DNA of 64,000 nt from Burkholderiaceae bacterium (lineage in GTDB: Bacteria; Pseudomonadota; Gammaproteobacteria; Burkholderiales; Burkholderiaceae_E). The first letter of the stretch is position 1, and each line of letters begins with the position of its first letter. Both the position numbers and the translations under genes were made by a program. The notes beneath the pieces are model-generated. The model was given only the letters and a program-made list of their open reading frames with translations. It was not told the origin of the DNA and ran no database searches. The stretch lies in the NCBI GenBank assembly GCA_021463505.1, contig JAJTYR010000011.1, positions 16,205 to 80,204 on the forward strand, given 5' to 3'. Of this stretch, positions 17,583 through 26,574 are shown piece after piece.

Positions 17583-18761
17583 ATGACCTCGATGAACAAG
17601 CCTGCGCTCTACCTGATCACGATCGTCGCCGCCGCGGGACTCGGCTGGTGGGCATGGTCGCTCGACCGCGGGCGGCAGGCAGCCATCGAGATTCCCGCGG
17701 CGGCTTCGGCCAATACCCGGTCCTCGGGTTCGACGTCCGGCGTGCACGACGGCCCGGCGCGTACGCCGGCGCCCGCGGGGTCCGGCGCGCCGGCGGCGCG
17801 CGGGCCGGTCAATGTCGAGGCCGCTCGCGCCGAACTTGTTTCACTGAGCGAGACGGCGTTCACCGTGGGCACCTTGCGCGCCAACGAGTCGGTGGTGGTC
17901 AAGCCGGAAATTGCCGGCCGCGTCGACCGCATCGCTTTCGACGGCGGGAGTCTGGTGCGCAAGGGTGCGCTGCTGGTGGCGCTGGACGCCACGGTGGCCG
18001 CCGCCGAAGCCGAGCAGATCCGGGCGGAACTCGCGCTCGCACGCTCGAATTACCAGCGTACCGCCGACCTGGCGGGCCAGAAGTTCGTGAGCGAGAGCGC
18101 GCGCGACCAGGCGGCGTCGAACCTGAAGGTGGTGGAGGCGAAATTGAAGCTGGCCGAGGCGAAGCTGGCCAAGACGCAGATCCGGGCACCGTTCAGCGGG
18201 CGGCTCGGGCTGCGCAACTTCAGCGTCGGCGACTTCATCCGCGAGGGTGCCGAACTGGTCGTACTCGAAGACGTCTCGCAGATGAAGGTCGACCTGCGCC
18301 TGCCCGAGCGCTACCTCGGCCAGTTGCGGCGCGGGCAGGCGCTCGAGCTCGAATTCGACGCGTATCCCGGGCGCCGGTTCGGCGCGGTGCTCGAGGCGAT
18401 CGACGTGCAGGTCGACGCGAACGGCCGCTCGGTGGTGGTACGCGGACGCATGTCCAATCCCGACGGCCTGTTGCGTGCCGGGATGTTCGCGAAGGCGTCG
18501 CTGACGCTGGCGCAGCGCGCCAATGCGGTGGTGGTGCCCGAGGAGGCGCTCGTGCCCGCAGGCGAGTTGCAGTTCGTCTACCGGATCGAGGACGGCAAGG
18601 CGATGCGCGTGCGCGTGCGCATCGGGCTGCGCCGCGACGGCAAGGTCGAGATCGTGGAAGGCCTGCGCGGCGGCGACCAGGTGGTCACTGCCGGCCAGCC
18701 CAGGCTCACGCGCGACGCGACCGAAGTGCAGGTTCTCGGGGCCGTCCGCCAGGGGGGCTGA
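17583..18761 (+). CDS. RND efflux system, periplasmic membrane fusion protein
   Basis: A 392-residue HlyD/AcrA-type adaptor. An N-terminal membrane anchor (about residues 8-27, LYLITIVAAAGLGWWAW) is followed by a variable Ala/Pro-rich stretch. The barrel-sandwich halves are around KPEIAGRVDRIAFDGGSLVRKGALLVAL and KTQIRAPFSGRLGLRNFSVGDFI (shortened here to RAPFSGRLG), flanking a helical hairpin (about 140-200). A beta-barrel domain follows. It bridges the RND pump with an outer membrane channel. The pump gene begins one base after this stop. No outer membrane component is nearby, so a TolC-like protein from elsewhere must be used. The substrate is unknown. Confidence 0.92.
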   Translation: MTSMNKPALYLITIVAAAGLGWWAWSLDRGRQAAIEIPAAASANTRSSGSTSGVHDGPARTPAPAGSGAPAARGPVNVEAARAELVSLSETAFTVGTLRANESVVVKPEIAGRVDRIAFDGGSLVRKGALLVALDATVAAAEAEQIRAELALARSNYQRTADLAGQKFVSESARDQAASNLKVVEAKLKLAEAKLAKTQIRAPFSGRLGLRNFSVGDFIREGAELVVLEDVSQMKVDLRLPERYLGQLRRGQALELEFDAYPGRRFGAVLEAIDVQVDANGRSVVVRGRMSNPDGLLRAGMFAKASLTLAQRANAVVVPEEALVPAGELQFVYRIEDGKAMRVRVRIGLRRDGKVEIVEGLRGGDQVVTAGQPRLTRDATEVQVLGAVRQGG

Positions 18762-18762
18762 G

Positions 18763-21700
18763 ATGCGGCTCCCGGAAACCTGCATCCGCAGGCCGGTGTT
18801 CGCGACGGTGCTGTCGCTGATCATCGTGCTGGTAGGCCTGGTGTCGTACTCCAGGCTGCAGGTGCGCGAGTACCCGAAGATCGACGAGCCGACGGTGACC
18901 GTCTCCACCCGGTACCTCGGTGCGTCACCCGACATCATCGAGACGCAGGTCACCAGGCCGCTCGAGGATTCGATCGCCGGCATCGAGGGGGTGGACGTGC
19001 TTACCTCGATCTCGCGCTCCGAGTCGAGCCAGATCACGGTGCGCTTCCGGCTCGACCGCGATCCCGACGGGGCGGCTGCCGACGTGCGCGACCGCGTCGC
19101 GCGGGTGCGCTCGAAGTTGCCCGATTCGATCGACGAGCCGGTGATCGCCAAGGTCGAGGCCGATGCCAACCCGATCATCTGGCTGGCGTTCTCCAGCGAC
19201 GCACTGTCGCCGCTCGAGGTCTCCGACATCGCCAACCGCGTGGTCAAGCCGCGCCTGCAGACGTTGCCCGGCGCGGCCGACGTGCGGGTGTTCGGCGAAC
19301 GCAAGTTCTCGATGCGCATCTGGCTCGACCCCGACCGCCTGGCCGGCTTCAGCCTGACGCCCGGTGACGTCGAGGATGCACTGCGCCGGCAGAACATCGA
19401 GCTGCCGTCGGGGCGCATCGAGAGCAGCCAGCGCGAGTTCACCGTGGTCTCGCAGAGCGACCTGCAGCGCGTGCGCGAATTCGAGGACGTGGTGGTGCGC
19501 ACGGTCAACGTCTATCCGGTGCGCATCCGCGACGTCGGGCGGGTGGCGATCGCGCCGCTCGACGAGCGCAGCATCGTACGCTTCAACGGCCGGCCGGCGA
19601 TCTCGCTCGGGCTGATCAAGCAGTCGACCGCGAATCCGCTCACGCTGGCGCAGGCGCTGAAGGCCGAATTGCCACGGCTGCGCGAGGAGCTTCCGCCGGG
19701 CGTGAGCGTCGAGATCGCCAACGACTCCACGCTGTTCATCGAGCGTTCGATCCAGTCGGTCTACAGGACCATCGGCGAGGCGGTGGTGCTGGTCGCGCTG
19801 GTCATTTTCCTGTTCCTGGGCACCGTGCGCGCGAGCGTCATTCCGCTGGTCACGATCCCGGTGTGCCTGGTGGGCGCTTCGGCACTGATGCTGGTGGCGG
19901 GTTTCTCGGTGAATTCGCTGACGCTGCTCGCGCTGGTGCTGGCGATCGGGCTGGTGGTCGACGACTCGATCGTGGTGCTGGAGAACATCTACCGGCACGT
20001 CGAGGACGGCATGGCGCCGCTCCAGGCGGCGCTGCGCGGGGCAAAGGAGGTCGGCTTCGCCGTCGTCGCGATGACGCTCACGCTCGCGGCGGTGTACGCG
20101 CCGGTGGCGTTCACCAGCGGGCGCACCGGGCGGCTGTTCGTCGAGTTCGCGCTCACGCTTGCCGGCGCGGTGCTGGTCTCCGGCTTCGTTGCGCTGACGC
20201 TGTCGCCGATGCTGTGCTCGCGGCTGCTGCGCCACGAAGCCCGGCCCGGGCGGCTGGTGCGGGTGATCGACCGGGTCGTCGGAGCGCTCTCGCGCGGCTA
20301 CACGCGCGTGCTGCGCGCGAGCCTGCGCGTGCGCTGGCTGGTGGTGCTGGTGGGCCTGGCCGTCGCGGCGACGAGCGTGCTGCTCTTCATGGGCATGAAG
20401 CGCGAGCTCTCGCCGGTGGAAGACCGCGCGACGATCGTCGCGCTCTTCAACGGCCCGGACGGCGCCTCGATCGACTACACCTACCGCTACGCGCAGGAAG
20501 TCGAGCGGATCGCCGCGTCCGCGCCCGAGGCCGACCGCATCTTCGTGGTCACCGGCAGTCCCACGGTGACGCAGGGCATCGGCTTCTTCCGGCTGGTCGA
20601 TTGGGCCGAGCGCGAGCGCAAGGTGCCGCAGATCGTCGCCGATCTCCAGCCGAAGCTGCTCGGCATTCCGGGCGTCCAGGCGTTCGCGGTGGCGCCGGCT
20701 TCGCTCGGGCAGTCGCCACGCGAGCGCCCGGTCAATTTCGTGGTGCTCAGCTCCGATTCCCACGAGGAGATCCAGAAGACCCTCGCGCCGATGATCGAGC
20801 AGTTGCAGGCCGATGCGCGCTTCCAGGGCGTGGACACCGACCTGCGGCTGAACAAGCCCGAGCTGAAACTGCTCATCGATCGCGACCGTGCCGCCGATGC
20901 CGGCGTGGCGGTCGACGCGATCGGGCGCGCGCTGGAGACTGCGCTGGGGGGGCGCCAGGTCACGCGCTTCAAGCGTGACGGCGAGCAGTACGACGTGATC
21001 GTGCAGTTCGGCGCCAGCAACCGCAGTACGCCGCAGGACATCTCGAAGATCTTCGTGCGCGGACGCAACGACACGATGGTTCCGCTGTCGGCGCTGGTGC
21101 GCATCGACGAGGGCGTCACGGCGCGCGAGCTCAACCACTTCGGCCAGCGCCGTGCCGTCACGATCACCGCGAACCTCGCGCCGGGGACGTCACTGGGCGA
21201 GGCAGTGCAGACGCTCGAGAGCCTGGCGCGCACCCACCTGGCGCCTGGCTACGCATTCGACTACAACGGCCAGACGCGCGAATTCAAGCAGTCTGCGGCG
21301 ACGCTGCTGGTCACCTTCGGCCTGGCGTTGTGCTTCATTTACCTGGTGCTCGCTGCGCAGTTCGAGAGTTTCGTCGATCCGCTGATCATCATCCTCATGG
21401 TGCCGCTGTCGATGACCGGCGCGCTGGCGCTGCTCGGCTGGACCGGCGGCACGCTCAACGTTTACAGCCAGATCGGCCTGATCACGCTGGTCGGCCTGAT
21501 CACGAAGCACGGCATCCTGATCGTCGAGTTCGCCAACCAGCTGCGCGACCAGGGCAAGGCCCTGGTGCCGGCGACGATCGAGGCCGCCAGCCTGCGGCTG
21601 CGGCCGATCCTGATGACCACCGGCGCGATGGTGCTGGGCGCGGTGCCGCTGGCGTTCGCCACCGGGGCCGGTGCCGAGAGCCGGATGCAGATCGGCATGG

Positions 21701-21891
21701 TCATCGTCGGCGGCATGAGCTTCGGTACGCTGCTCACGCTGTTCGTGCTCCCCACCGTGTATACGGCGCTGACCCGGCCGCGGCACCTGGTTCGCGAGCC
21801 CGACCCGGGGGTTGCGGGCCAGGCTGCGCAAACTGCGGATGCGATCGGCGACGCGCGCCACGACGCGCCGGCCGGACAGGCGATGCGATGA
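18763..21891 (+). CDS. RND multidrug efflux transporter, inner membrane pump (HAE1 family)
   Basis: A 1042-residue proton-driven pump of the AcrB/MexB class. The first helix follows RRPVFATVLSLIIVLVGL, and large periplasmic loops lie between helices 1-2 and 7-8. The proton-relay Asp pair is seen in LAIGLVVDDSIVVLEN near residue 405. The C-terminal helix bundle includes LITLVGLITKHGILIVEFAN and ends at residue 1042, the usual length. LREELPPGVSVEIANDST is the family hinge region. It follows the adaptor gene by one base and ends in a 4-base ATGA overlap with dnaQ, so dnaQ may be co-transcribed with an efflux pump, an unusual pairing. Confidence 0.94.
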   Translation: MRLPETCIRRPVFATVLSLIIVLVGLVSYSRLQVREYPKIDEPTVTVSTRYLGASPDIIETQVTRPLEDSIAGIEGVDVLTSISRSESSQITVRFRLDRDPDGAAADVRDRVARVRSKLPDSIDEPVIAKVEADANPIIWLAFSSDALSPLEVSDIANRVVKPRLQTLPGAADVRVFGERKFSMRIWLDPDRLAGFSLTPGDVEDALRRQNIELPSGRIESSQREFTVVSQSDLQRVREFEDVVVRTVNVYPVRIRDVGRVAIAPLDERSIVRFNGRPAISLGLIKQSTANPLTLAQALKAELPRLREELPPGVSVEIANDSTLFIERSIQSVYRTIGEAVVLVALVIFLFLGTVRASVIPLVTIPVCLVGASALMLVAGFSVNSLTLLALVLAIGLVVDDSIVVLENIYRHVEDGMAPLQAALRGAKEVGFAVVAMTLTLAAVYAPVAFTSGRTGRLFVEFALTLAGAVLVSGFVALTLSPMLCSRLLRHEARPGRLVRVIDRVVGALSRGYTRVLRASLRVRWLVVLVGLAVAATSVLLFMGMKRELSPVEDRATIVALFNGPDGASIDYTYRYAQEVERIAASAPEADRIFVVTGSPTVTQGIGFFRLVDWAERERKVPQIVADLQPKLLGIPGVQAFAVAPASLGQSPRERPVNFVVLSSDSHEEIQKTLAPMIEQLQADARFQGVDTDLRLNKPELKLLIDRDRAADAGVAVDAIGRALETALGGRQVTRFKRDGEQYDVIVQFGASNRSTPQDISKIFVRGRNDTMVPLSALVRIDEGVTARELNHFGQRRAVTITANLAPGTSLGEAVQTLESLARTHLAPGYAFDYNGQTREFKQSAATLLVTFGLALCFIYLVLAAQFESFVDPLIIILMVPLSMTGALALLGWTGGTLNVYSQIGLITLVGLITKHGILIVEFANQLRDQGKALVPATIEAASLRLRPILMTTGAMVLGAVPLAFATGAGAESRMQIGMVIVGGMSFGTLLTLFVLPTVYTALTRPRHLVREPDPGVAGQAAQTADAIGDARHDAPAGQAMR

Positions 21892-22637
21892 CTCTGCGGC
21901 AGGTCGTGCTCGACACCGAAACCACTGGCCTGTCGGCCGAAGACGGTCATCGCATCGTCGAGATCGGCTGCATCGAGATCGTCGATCGCCGGCTCACCGG
22001 CCGCTCGCTGCATCTGTACCTGAATCCGGAGCGCGAGATCGACGCCGGGGCACTGGCAGTCCACGGTCTGACGCTCGAGCGCCTGCAGTCCGAACCGTGC
22101 TTCGGCGACGTCGCCGATCGGGTGCTGGACTTCCTCGCCGACGCCGAAGTGCTGATTCACAACGCCCCGTTCGACCTCGGTTTTCTCGACGCCGAACTGG
22201 GCCGCCTGCGCAGACCCCCGTTCGGCAGCTCGGTGGCCGGCGTGGTCGATACGCTCGCGATGGCGCGCGAACTGCATCCGGGAAAGCGCAATTCGCTCGA
22301 TGCGCTGTGCGAGCGCTACGCGATCTCGAACGCGCATCGCAAGCTCCACGGTGCCCTGCTCGACGCCGAATTGCTCGCCGACGTCTATCTGGCGATGACG
22401 CGCGGACAGGACAGCCTGGAAATGGCGATCGGTGGCGACATCACCGCCGTCGATGCGCTGTCGGGCGTGTCATGGCCGCCGTCCGGCCTGCGCGTGCTGG
22501 CGGCGCAGCCCGCGGAGCTCGTCGAGCACCAGGCCACCCTGGAGGCGATCAGCCGCGAGGCGAAGGGGCTGGCGCTGTGGGCGCGGCTGGAGCCCGCAGC
22601 GACCGAGGCGGGCGGCGGCAGCGGGCATTTCGACTAA
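21888..22637 (+). CDS. dnaQ: DNA polymerase III epsilon subunit / 3'-5' exonuclease
   Basis: A 249-residue DEDDh exonuclease, the proofreading subunit of the replicative polymerase. ExoI is Asp9-Thr-Glu11 in VLDTETTGL, ExoII is HNAPFDLGFLDAEL, and ExoIII has the His/Asp of KLHGALLDAELLADVYL. GHRIVEIGCIEI follows ExoI as in E. coli. The C-terminal tail needed for polymerase binding is present. The ATG overlaps the pump gene stop, so expression depends at least partly on upstream transcription. The usual partner rnhA is about 4.3 kb upstream on the same strand. Confidence 0.96.
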   Translation: MTLRQVVLDTETTGLSAEDGHRIVEIGCIEIVDRRLTGRSLHLYLNPEREIDAGALAVHGLTLERLQSEPCFGDVADRVLDFLADAEVLIHNAPFDLGFLDAELGRLRRPPFGSSVAGVVDTLAMARELHPGKRNSLDALCERYAISNAHRKLHGALLDAELLADVYLAMTRGQDSLEMAIGGDITAVDALSGVSWPPSGLRVLAAQPAELVEHQATLEAISREAKGLALWARLEPAATEAGGGSGHFD

Positions 22638-22664
22638 ACTTCGTGCTCGACCGCGAAGGACAGC

Positions 22665-23867
22665 ATGAAAGAACATCGCCACGCTCGTGCGCGCGAGCGC
22701 AAGAGCCACCTCGCGCCGGATGCCGAAAAACTGGTCTCGTCGGCGCTCGGCCTGGCCAACTCCGGAAGCAGGCTGGAAGACCGCTTCTGGGAGGCGCAAC
22801 TGTCGGCACGAGTCGACCGGCTGCTCGACAGCGGCCACGTCCAGTCGGTCTACGACGCGCTCGATCGACTCAACCAGACCGATGGCGAGGCCTACGGTGC
22901 GCTGATCGAAGCCGTCGAGGAGTCGGCCGAAGCCGTCACGATCGAGGTCGATGACCAGCGCTGGGACGCACTGCTGGTGGCCGCGCCTCTGGTGGTCTGG
23001 ACGCGCTTTCGCATCCCGGCCGGCCCGGTTCCGGCCGATCTCGCGCAGACGCTGTCGGCGCACTGGCAGGCGCACACGCTGTCCGGCGCGAGCCGTTTCC
23101 GGCTGGTCCCGTATCTCTACAGCATCGACCAGTTGCCGCGCGACTTCGGGGAACTGCGCCGGCTCACCCGGCGCCTGGCGCAGGCTGCGGTCTCGGGACA
23201 GGGACCACGGCTCGAACTGAAGGCGCTGCCCGAGACCGCCGACATGCTTGCCGACACCCGCTTCCTGCTCGGCGTGGTCACCGCGCCGGCGGGCCGGCCG
23301 TTGTTTCGCTGGCAGGAGCCCGATTCGAGCGAGCACGCCAGCCGTGTCGCGTGCCTCGAGCAGTGGATCGCGCAGGCGCGGCCCAACATCGAGCCACTGC
23401 TGCAGGGCTGCGGCTTCGAGTGCCTGCTGCCCGATGCCTATCACATCAACTTGCGCGAGTCCGACCGGCGCGTGCGGCCCTATTCGATCCGCGCCGCGGT
23501 GCATTTCCTCACGCACGCGCTCGACATCGAGGCCGAGGAGATCAAGGCGACGATCGCCGCCTTCGGTCACGAGCGGCCCGACGAATACCGCATCGGCATG
23601 AGCATCCGCGACAGCGACGACGTCGCACAGGGTGTCGTCTGGCCGTTGCTGGGCGCCGAGAGCGAACAGGACGAGCCTTCGCCGATCGAGCAGCTCCGCG
23701 AGGTGCTGCGCGAAGTCGGCGTGGGCGAAGTGCGGGTGTGGCCGGAACTGAACGAGCCCGAATTCTGCGAAGACTGCGGGATGCCCCTGTACCCGAACGG
23801 CAAGGGCGAGATCGTGCACGCCGAGATGCCCGGCGACGTCGAGCCCGAGTCGACCCACTTCCACTGA
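22665..23867 (+). CDS. DUF2863 family protein
   Basis: A 400-residue cytoplasmic protein with no signal peptide or membrane segment. It resembles the DUF2863 family, found mostly in Burkholderiales and relatives and still without an assigned role. The N-terminus is basic and His-rich (MKEHRHARARERKSH). The middle alternates helices with short strands, and the C-terminus holds a Cys pair in FCEDCGMPLYPNGKGE followed by several His (STHFH), which could bind a metal. It starts 27 bases after dnaQ and may share its transcript. Function unknown; the family call rests on recognition of length and pattern. Confidence 0.75.
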   Translation: MKEHRHARARERKSHLAPDAEKLVSSALGLANSGSRLEDRFWEAQLSARVDRLLDSGHVQSVYDALDRLNQTDGEAYGALIEAVEESAEAVTIEVDDQRWDALLVAAPLVVWTRFRIPAGPVPADLAQTLSAHWQAHTLSGASRFRLVPYLYSIDQLPRDFGELRRLTRRLAQAAVSGQGPRLELKALPETADMLADTRFLLGVVTAPAGRPLFRWQEPDSSEHASRVACLEQWIAQARPNIEPLLQGCGFECLLPDAYHINLRESDRRVRPYSIRAAVHFLTHALDIEAEEIKATIAAFGHERPDEYRIGMSIRDSDDVAQGVVWPLLGAESEQDEPSPIEQLREVLREVGVGEVRVWPELNEPEFCEDCGMPLYPNGKGEIVHAEMPGDVEPESTHFH

Positions 23868-23942
23868 GCACGCCCCGGGCCCATCCGATGGCCGATTCCT
23901 GCGCGCGACGGCCACGGGCACGCAGCGCGCGCGGGTGCGCTC

Positions 23943-24491
23943 TCAGCGTGCGCCCAGCCGGGTACGTGCCTGTGCGATGCGCTGGTCGAGGTAGGCCCCG
24001 TAGAACTCGGGGGACGAATAGCCGACGAGCCGCTCGGCGATCTCCTTGCCGTCCGGTCCGAGGAACGCGACTGTCGGCGCAACACGGACGTCGAGCGAGG
24101 CGGCGAGGGCAGCGGCGCTGCGCGGCAGGACCGCACCGGAGGCATCGGCCGCACCGGACGCCGGCTGTGCGGCGCCGGGCGCGTGCGCCGGCGTGCCGGC
24201 GAATGGCGTGCGGTCGGTCAGGTCGTACTCGACCACTCTCAGGCGTTGCGCGGCCTGCTCGCGGGCAAGATGGCGCAACTGCTCGCGGCGGATCGCTTCG
24301 CAATACGGGCAACCGGGCAACGAGAACAGCGCCACGATCACGCTGCCGTCGCGCGCGGCGTCGCGCAGCAGCGTGGCGTGCGCAGCGGGGCGCTCGAGGC
24401 CGTGAGGGCCGTGCGCCGAAGCGGTCTGTGCGTCCGCAGGCAGCACAACGGCGGCAAGCAGGCCGGCGACAGCCAGGTGCAGCGCGCGCAT
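23943..24491 (-). CDS. SoxS/SoxW-like periplasmic thioredoxin-fold protein
   Basis: A 182-residue exported thioredoxin-like protein. The signal peptide (residues 1-22, ending ADAQ) is followed by the fold with active site PGCPYC (Cys61, Cys64), and a cis-Pro region near VRVAPTVAFLGPDGKEI. The Pro-Gly-Cys-x-Tyr-Cys motif resembles SoxS of Paracoccus, the thiol protein that keeps SoxY active, more than classical thioredoxin (WCGPC). It is transcribed divergently from soxY across 196 bases, which supports a sox role. An Ala/Gly/Pro-rich insert at about 105-122 is unusual. ATG 24491 was chosen since it gives the signal peptide. Confidence 0.78.
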   Translation of the reverse strand: MRALHLAVAGLLAAVVLPADAQTASAHGPHGLERPAAHATLLRDAARDGSVIVALFSLPGCPYCEAIRREQLRHLAREQAAQRLRVVEYDLTDRTPFAGTPAHAPGAAQPASGAADASGAVLPRSAAALAASLDVRVAPTVAFLGPDGKEIAERLVGYSSPEFYGAYLDQRIAQARTRLGAR

Positions 24492-24687
24492 GGTTCGACC
24501 ACCTCTTCCCGAAGTCCGACAGCCTCCTGAACGGTACCACCGTTCGCGCTGCCGCACCGACCCGGCGGCCCGGTGTGGGTTATCCCTACCCGAATTGGGG
24601 ATGGCGCTGCAGGTCGGATTTGCTATCGTCCACCGACCGGATTTTGCGCCCGCAGGGCGGGGAATCGCACACGAAGGAGAGTCGAGC
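24492..24687. promoter_or_regulatory. divergent soxS-like/soxY intergenic region
   Basis: This 196-base gap must hold the promoters for the sox operon and the divergent thioredoxin gene. It has an interrupted inverted repeat ATCCC...GGGAT around 24584-24604 and an AAGGAGAG ribosome site before soxY (24673-24680). I could not identify a convincing -35/-10 pair or a sigma-54 site. Confidence 0.4.
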
Positions 24688-25158
24688 ATGAATTCCTCAC
24701 GACGTACCACGCTGCAGGTTGCCGGCAGCGCGGGCCTGTACGGCGCACTGGTCTCGATCGGCCTGCTGCGGCCCGGCAGCGCGGCCGCGCAGGCGCTCGA
24801 CCAGGCTGCATTCAAGACAGCCGGCGTGGCTGCGACGCTCGAGGCGCTGGGCGCCAAAGGTGCGGCGGAGTCCAGGGACGTGGTGATCGTCGCGCCCGAC
24901 ATCGCCGAGAACGGCGCAGTCGTGCCGGTGGCTGTCAAGAGCGGTCTGCCGAAGACGCAGATGATCGCGTTGCTGGTCGAGAAGAACCCGAACGCGCTGG
25001 CCGGCGCCTACGAGTTCCTCGAAGGAGCTGACCCCGAAGTCAGCATGCGCATCAAGATGGGCCAGACCTCGGACGTCGTTGCGCTGGTGAAGGCCGACGG
25101 CAGGTTCTACGTGGCCAGGAAAGAGGTCAAGGTCACGCTGGGCGGCTGCGGCGGCTGA
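24688..25158 (+). CDS. soxY: sulfur carrier protein SoxY
   Basis: SoxY carries sulfur intermediates on the Cys of its flexible C-terminal arm. The 156-residue precursor ends in the diagnostic GGCGG, and the body has VKSGLPKTQMIALLVEKNPN and the immunoglobulin-like strands of the family. The signal begins SSRRTTLQVAG, a Tat-type twin-Arg motif, in line with export of the folded SoxYZ complex. An AAGGAGAG site precedes ATG 24688. It heads the operon and is followed after 25 bases by soxZ, its obligate partner. Confidence 0.96.
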   Translation: MNSSRRTTLQVAGSAGLYGALVSIGLLRPGSAAAQALDQAAFKTAGVAATLEALGAKGAAESRDVVIVAPDIAENGAVVPVAVKSGLPKTQMIALLVEKNPNALAGAYEFLEGADPEVSMRIKMGQTSDVVALVKADGRFYVARKEVKVTLGGCGG

Positions 25159-25183
25159 CCCCTGCAACGACTGGAGACGATCG

Positions 25184-25498
25184 ATGGCAGACCCGATGAA
25201 GATTCGCGCCGCCGTCAAGGACGGCGGGGCCGACGTGCGCGTGTTGATGGCGCACGAGATGGAGACCGGACAGCGCAAGGATTCCTCCGGCAAGGTGATC
25301 CCCGCCTGGCACATCACCGAAGTGACCGCCACGCTGAACGGCAAGCCGGTGCTCAAGGTGCACTGGGGTCCGGCGATCTCGAAGAACCCGTACCTGCAGT
25401 TTCGCGTGAAGGGTGCGAAAGCGGGGGACAAGATCGGCGTGAGCTGGGTGGACAACAAGGGCGACAAGCGCACCGACGAGGCGACAGTCGCCGGCTGA
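25184..25498 (+). CDS. soxZ: thiosulfate oxidation carrier complex protein SoxZ
   Basis: A 104-residue partner of SoxY. It has no signal peptide, since it is exported piggyback with SoxY. Family markers are the MKIRAA start, VLMAHEMETGQRKD, PAWHITEV and WGPAISKNPYLQF. A GGAGA ribosome site is placed before ATG 25184. SoxYZ presents thiosulfate-derived sulfur to SoxAX and SoxB. Confidence 0.96.
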   Translation: MADPMKIRAAVKDGGADVRVLMAHEMETGQRKDSSGKVIPAWHITEVTATLNGKPVLKVHWGPAISKNPYLQFRVKGAKAGDKIGVSWVDNKGDKRTDEATVAG

Positions 25499-25534
25499 AT
25501 CGCGGGCCGCGGCATCCCGAAGGACGAGGTCCTC

Positions 25535-25618
25535 ATGGAAGCGAAGATCGTCCCTTCGGGGGTCGCCGGGATTGCGAAGTTGCAGGCCGAGAAGCACTTC
25601 GCCTGCCTGAGGCCGTGA
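25535..25618 (+). CDS. 27-residue ORF between soxZ and soxA
   Basis: A short reading frame (starts MEAKIVPSGV, ends HFACLRP) with an AAGGACGAGG ribosome-site-like stretch 5-14 bases before its ATG. It lies in the 208-base gap between soxZ and soxA. I recognise no family. It could be a real small protein, a leader peptide, or chance; codon use cannot decide at this length. Confidence 0.25.
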   Translation: MEAKIVPSGVAGIAKLQAEKHFACLRP

Positions 25619-25706
25619 CGCGGATGGGGCGCCGCTGCGCAATGCGCCGCGGCACTCCCGTTGACGCGGGCAGGTCCCGAAAAAACCGGAAATACGGAGA
25701 CAGAAG

Positions 25707-26549
25707 ATGATGAAGCAGTGGCGAAGACCGACGCCTTGCAGGACGATTGCCGGTGCCATCCTCGCGGGTTCGCTGGCGCTGGCTGCCGGTACGGCGCTCG
25801 CGCAGGAGCGCGACATCACTGCGGAACAGTTCGAGAAGTTCCGCATGATGATGGAGGAAGCCAATACGGCTGAGCTGTTCGAAGCCAGGGGCGAGGATCT
25901 GTGGAAGGCCCGGCGCGGCCCGAAGAACGCCTCGCTGGAACAGTGCGATCTCGGCCTGGGGCCGGGTGTCCTGAAGGGCGCCTACGTGCAGTCGCCGCGC
26001 TACTACCCCGACGTCGGCAAGGTGATGGACATCGAGCGCCGCATCGCCCACTGCATGGTCACGCTGCAGGGCTTCAAGCCCGAAGACCTGTCGAAGCAGC
26101 CGTTCAGCAACGCGAAGAGCACGCCCGAGCTGGTGTCGCTCACGACCTACGTCGCCGGGCACTCGCGCGGCATGAAGATCGCGGTGCCGCAGTCGCACCC
26201 CGAGGAACGCGAGACCTACAAGCTCGGCGAGGCGGTCTTCTATCATCGTGCCGGCCCCTGGGATCTGTCCTGCGCGAGCTGCCACGGCGAGGACGGCAAG
26301 CGCATCCGCACCCAGAACCTGCCCAACTTCACCAGACCCGGAAACGCCGACCGTGGCTTCATCGGCTGGCCCGGATACCGGATGACCGGCGGGTTGATGC
26401 ACACGTTGCAGTGGCGCATGAACGACTGCTTCCGGCAGCAGCGGTTCCCCGAGCCCGGCTACCTGTCCGACACCGTGACCGCGCTGCTCGCCTACATGGG
26501 CGTGAACGCAAACGGATCGACGTACAGGGGACCGGGGATCAAGCGCTGA
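25707..26549 (+). CDS. soxA: L-cysteine S-thiosulfotransferase catalytic subunit SoxA, monoheme type
   Basis: SoxA with SoxX conjugates thiosulfate to SoxY. The 280-residue precursor has a Sec signal peptide ending TALAQ (about 33), one heme c site CASCH (residues 189-193) and the catalytic heme-ligand Cys241 in MNDCFRQQRF. The N-terminal half has Cys80 and Cys116 at the place where diheme SoxA proteins carry a first heme; no CxxCH is there, so this is the monoheme form with a probable disulfide. The start is ATG 25707, with a GGAGA site upstream. It follows soxZ after 208 bases and precedes soxX by 25 bases. Confidence 0.95.
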   Translation: MMKQWRRPTPCRTIAGAILAGSLALAAGTALAQERDITAEQFEKFRMMMEEANTAELFEARGEDLWKARRGPKNASLEQCDLGLGPGVLKGAYVQSPRYYPDVGKVMDIERRIAHCMVTLQGFKPEDLSKQPFSNAKSTPELVSLTTYVAGHSRGMKIAVPQSHPEERETYKLGEAVFYHRAGPWDLSCASCHGEDGKRIRTQNLPNFTRPGNADRGFIGWPGYRMTGGLMHTLQWRMNDCFRQQRFPEPGYLSDTVTALLAYMGVNANGSTYRGPGIKR

Positions 26550-26574
26550 GCGTGCTGCGACGAGGAGACAGACG

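Noticed and set aside
24590..24650. Sigma-54 promoter (TGGC...TTGC) upstream of soxY
   Set aside because: The GG and GC elements are about 17 bases apart rather than 10, so they cannot form a -24/-12 pair.
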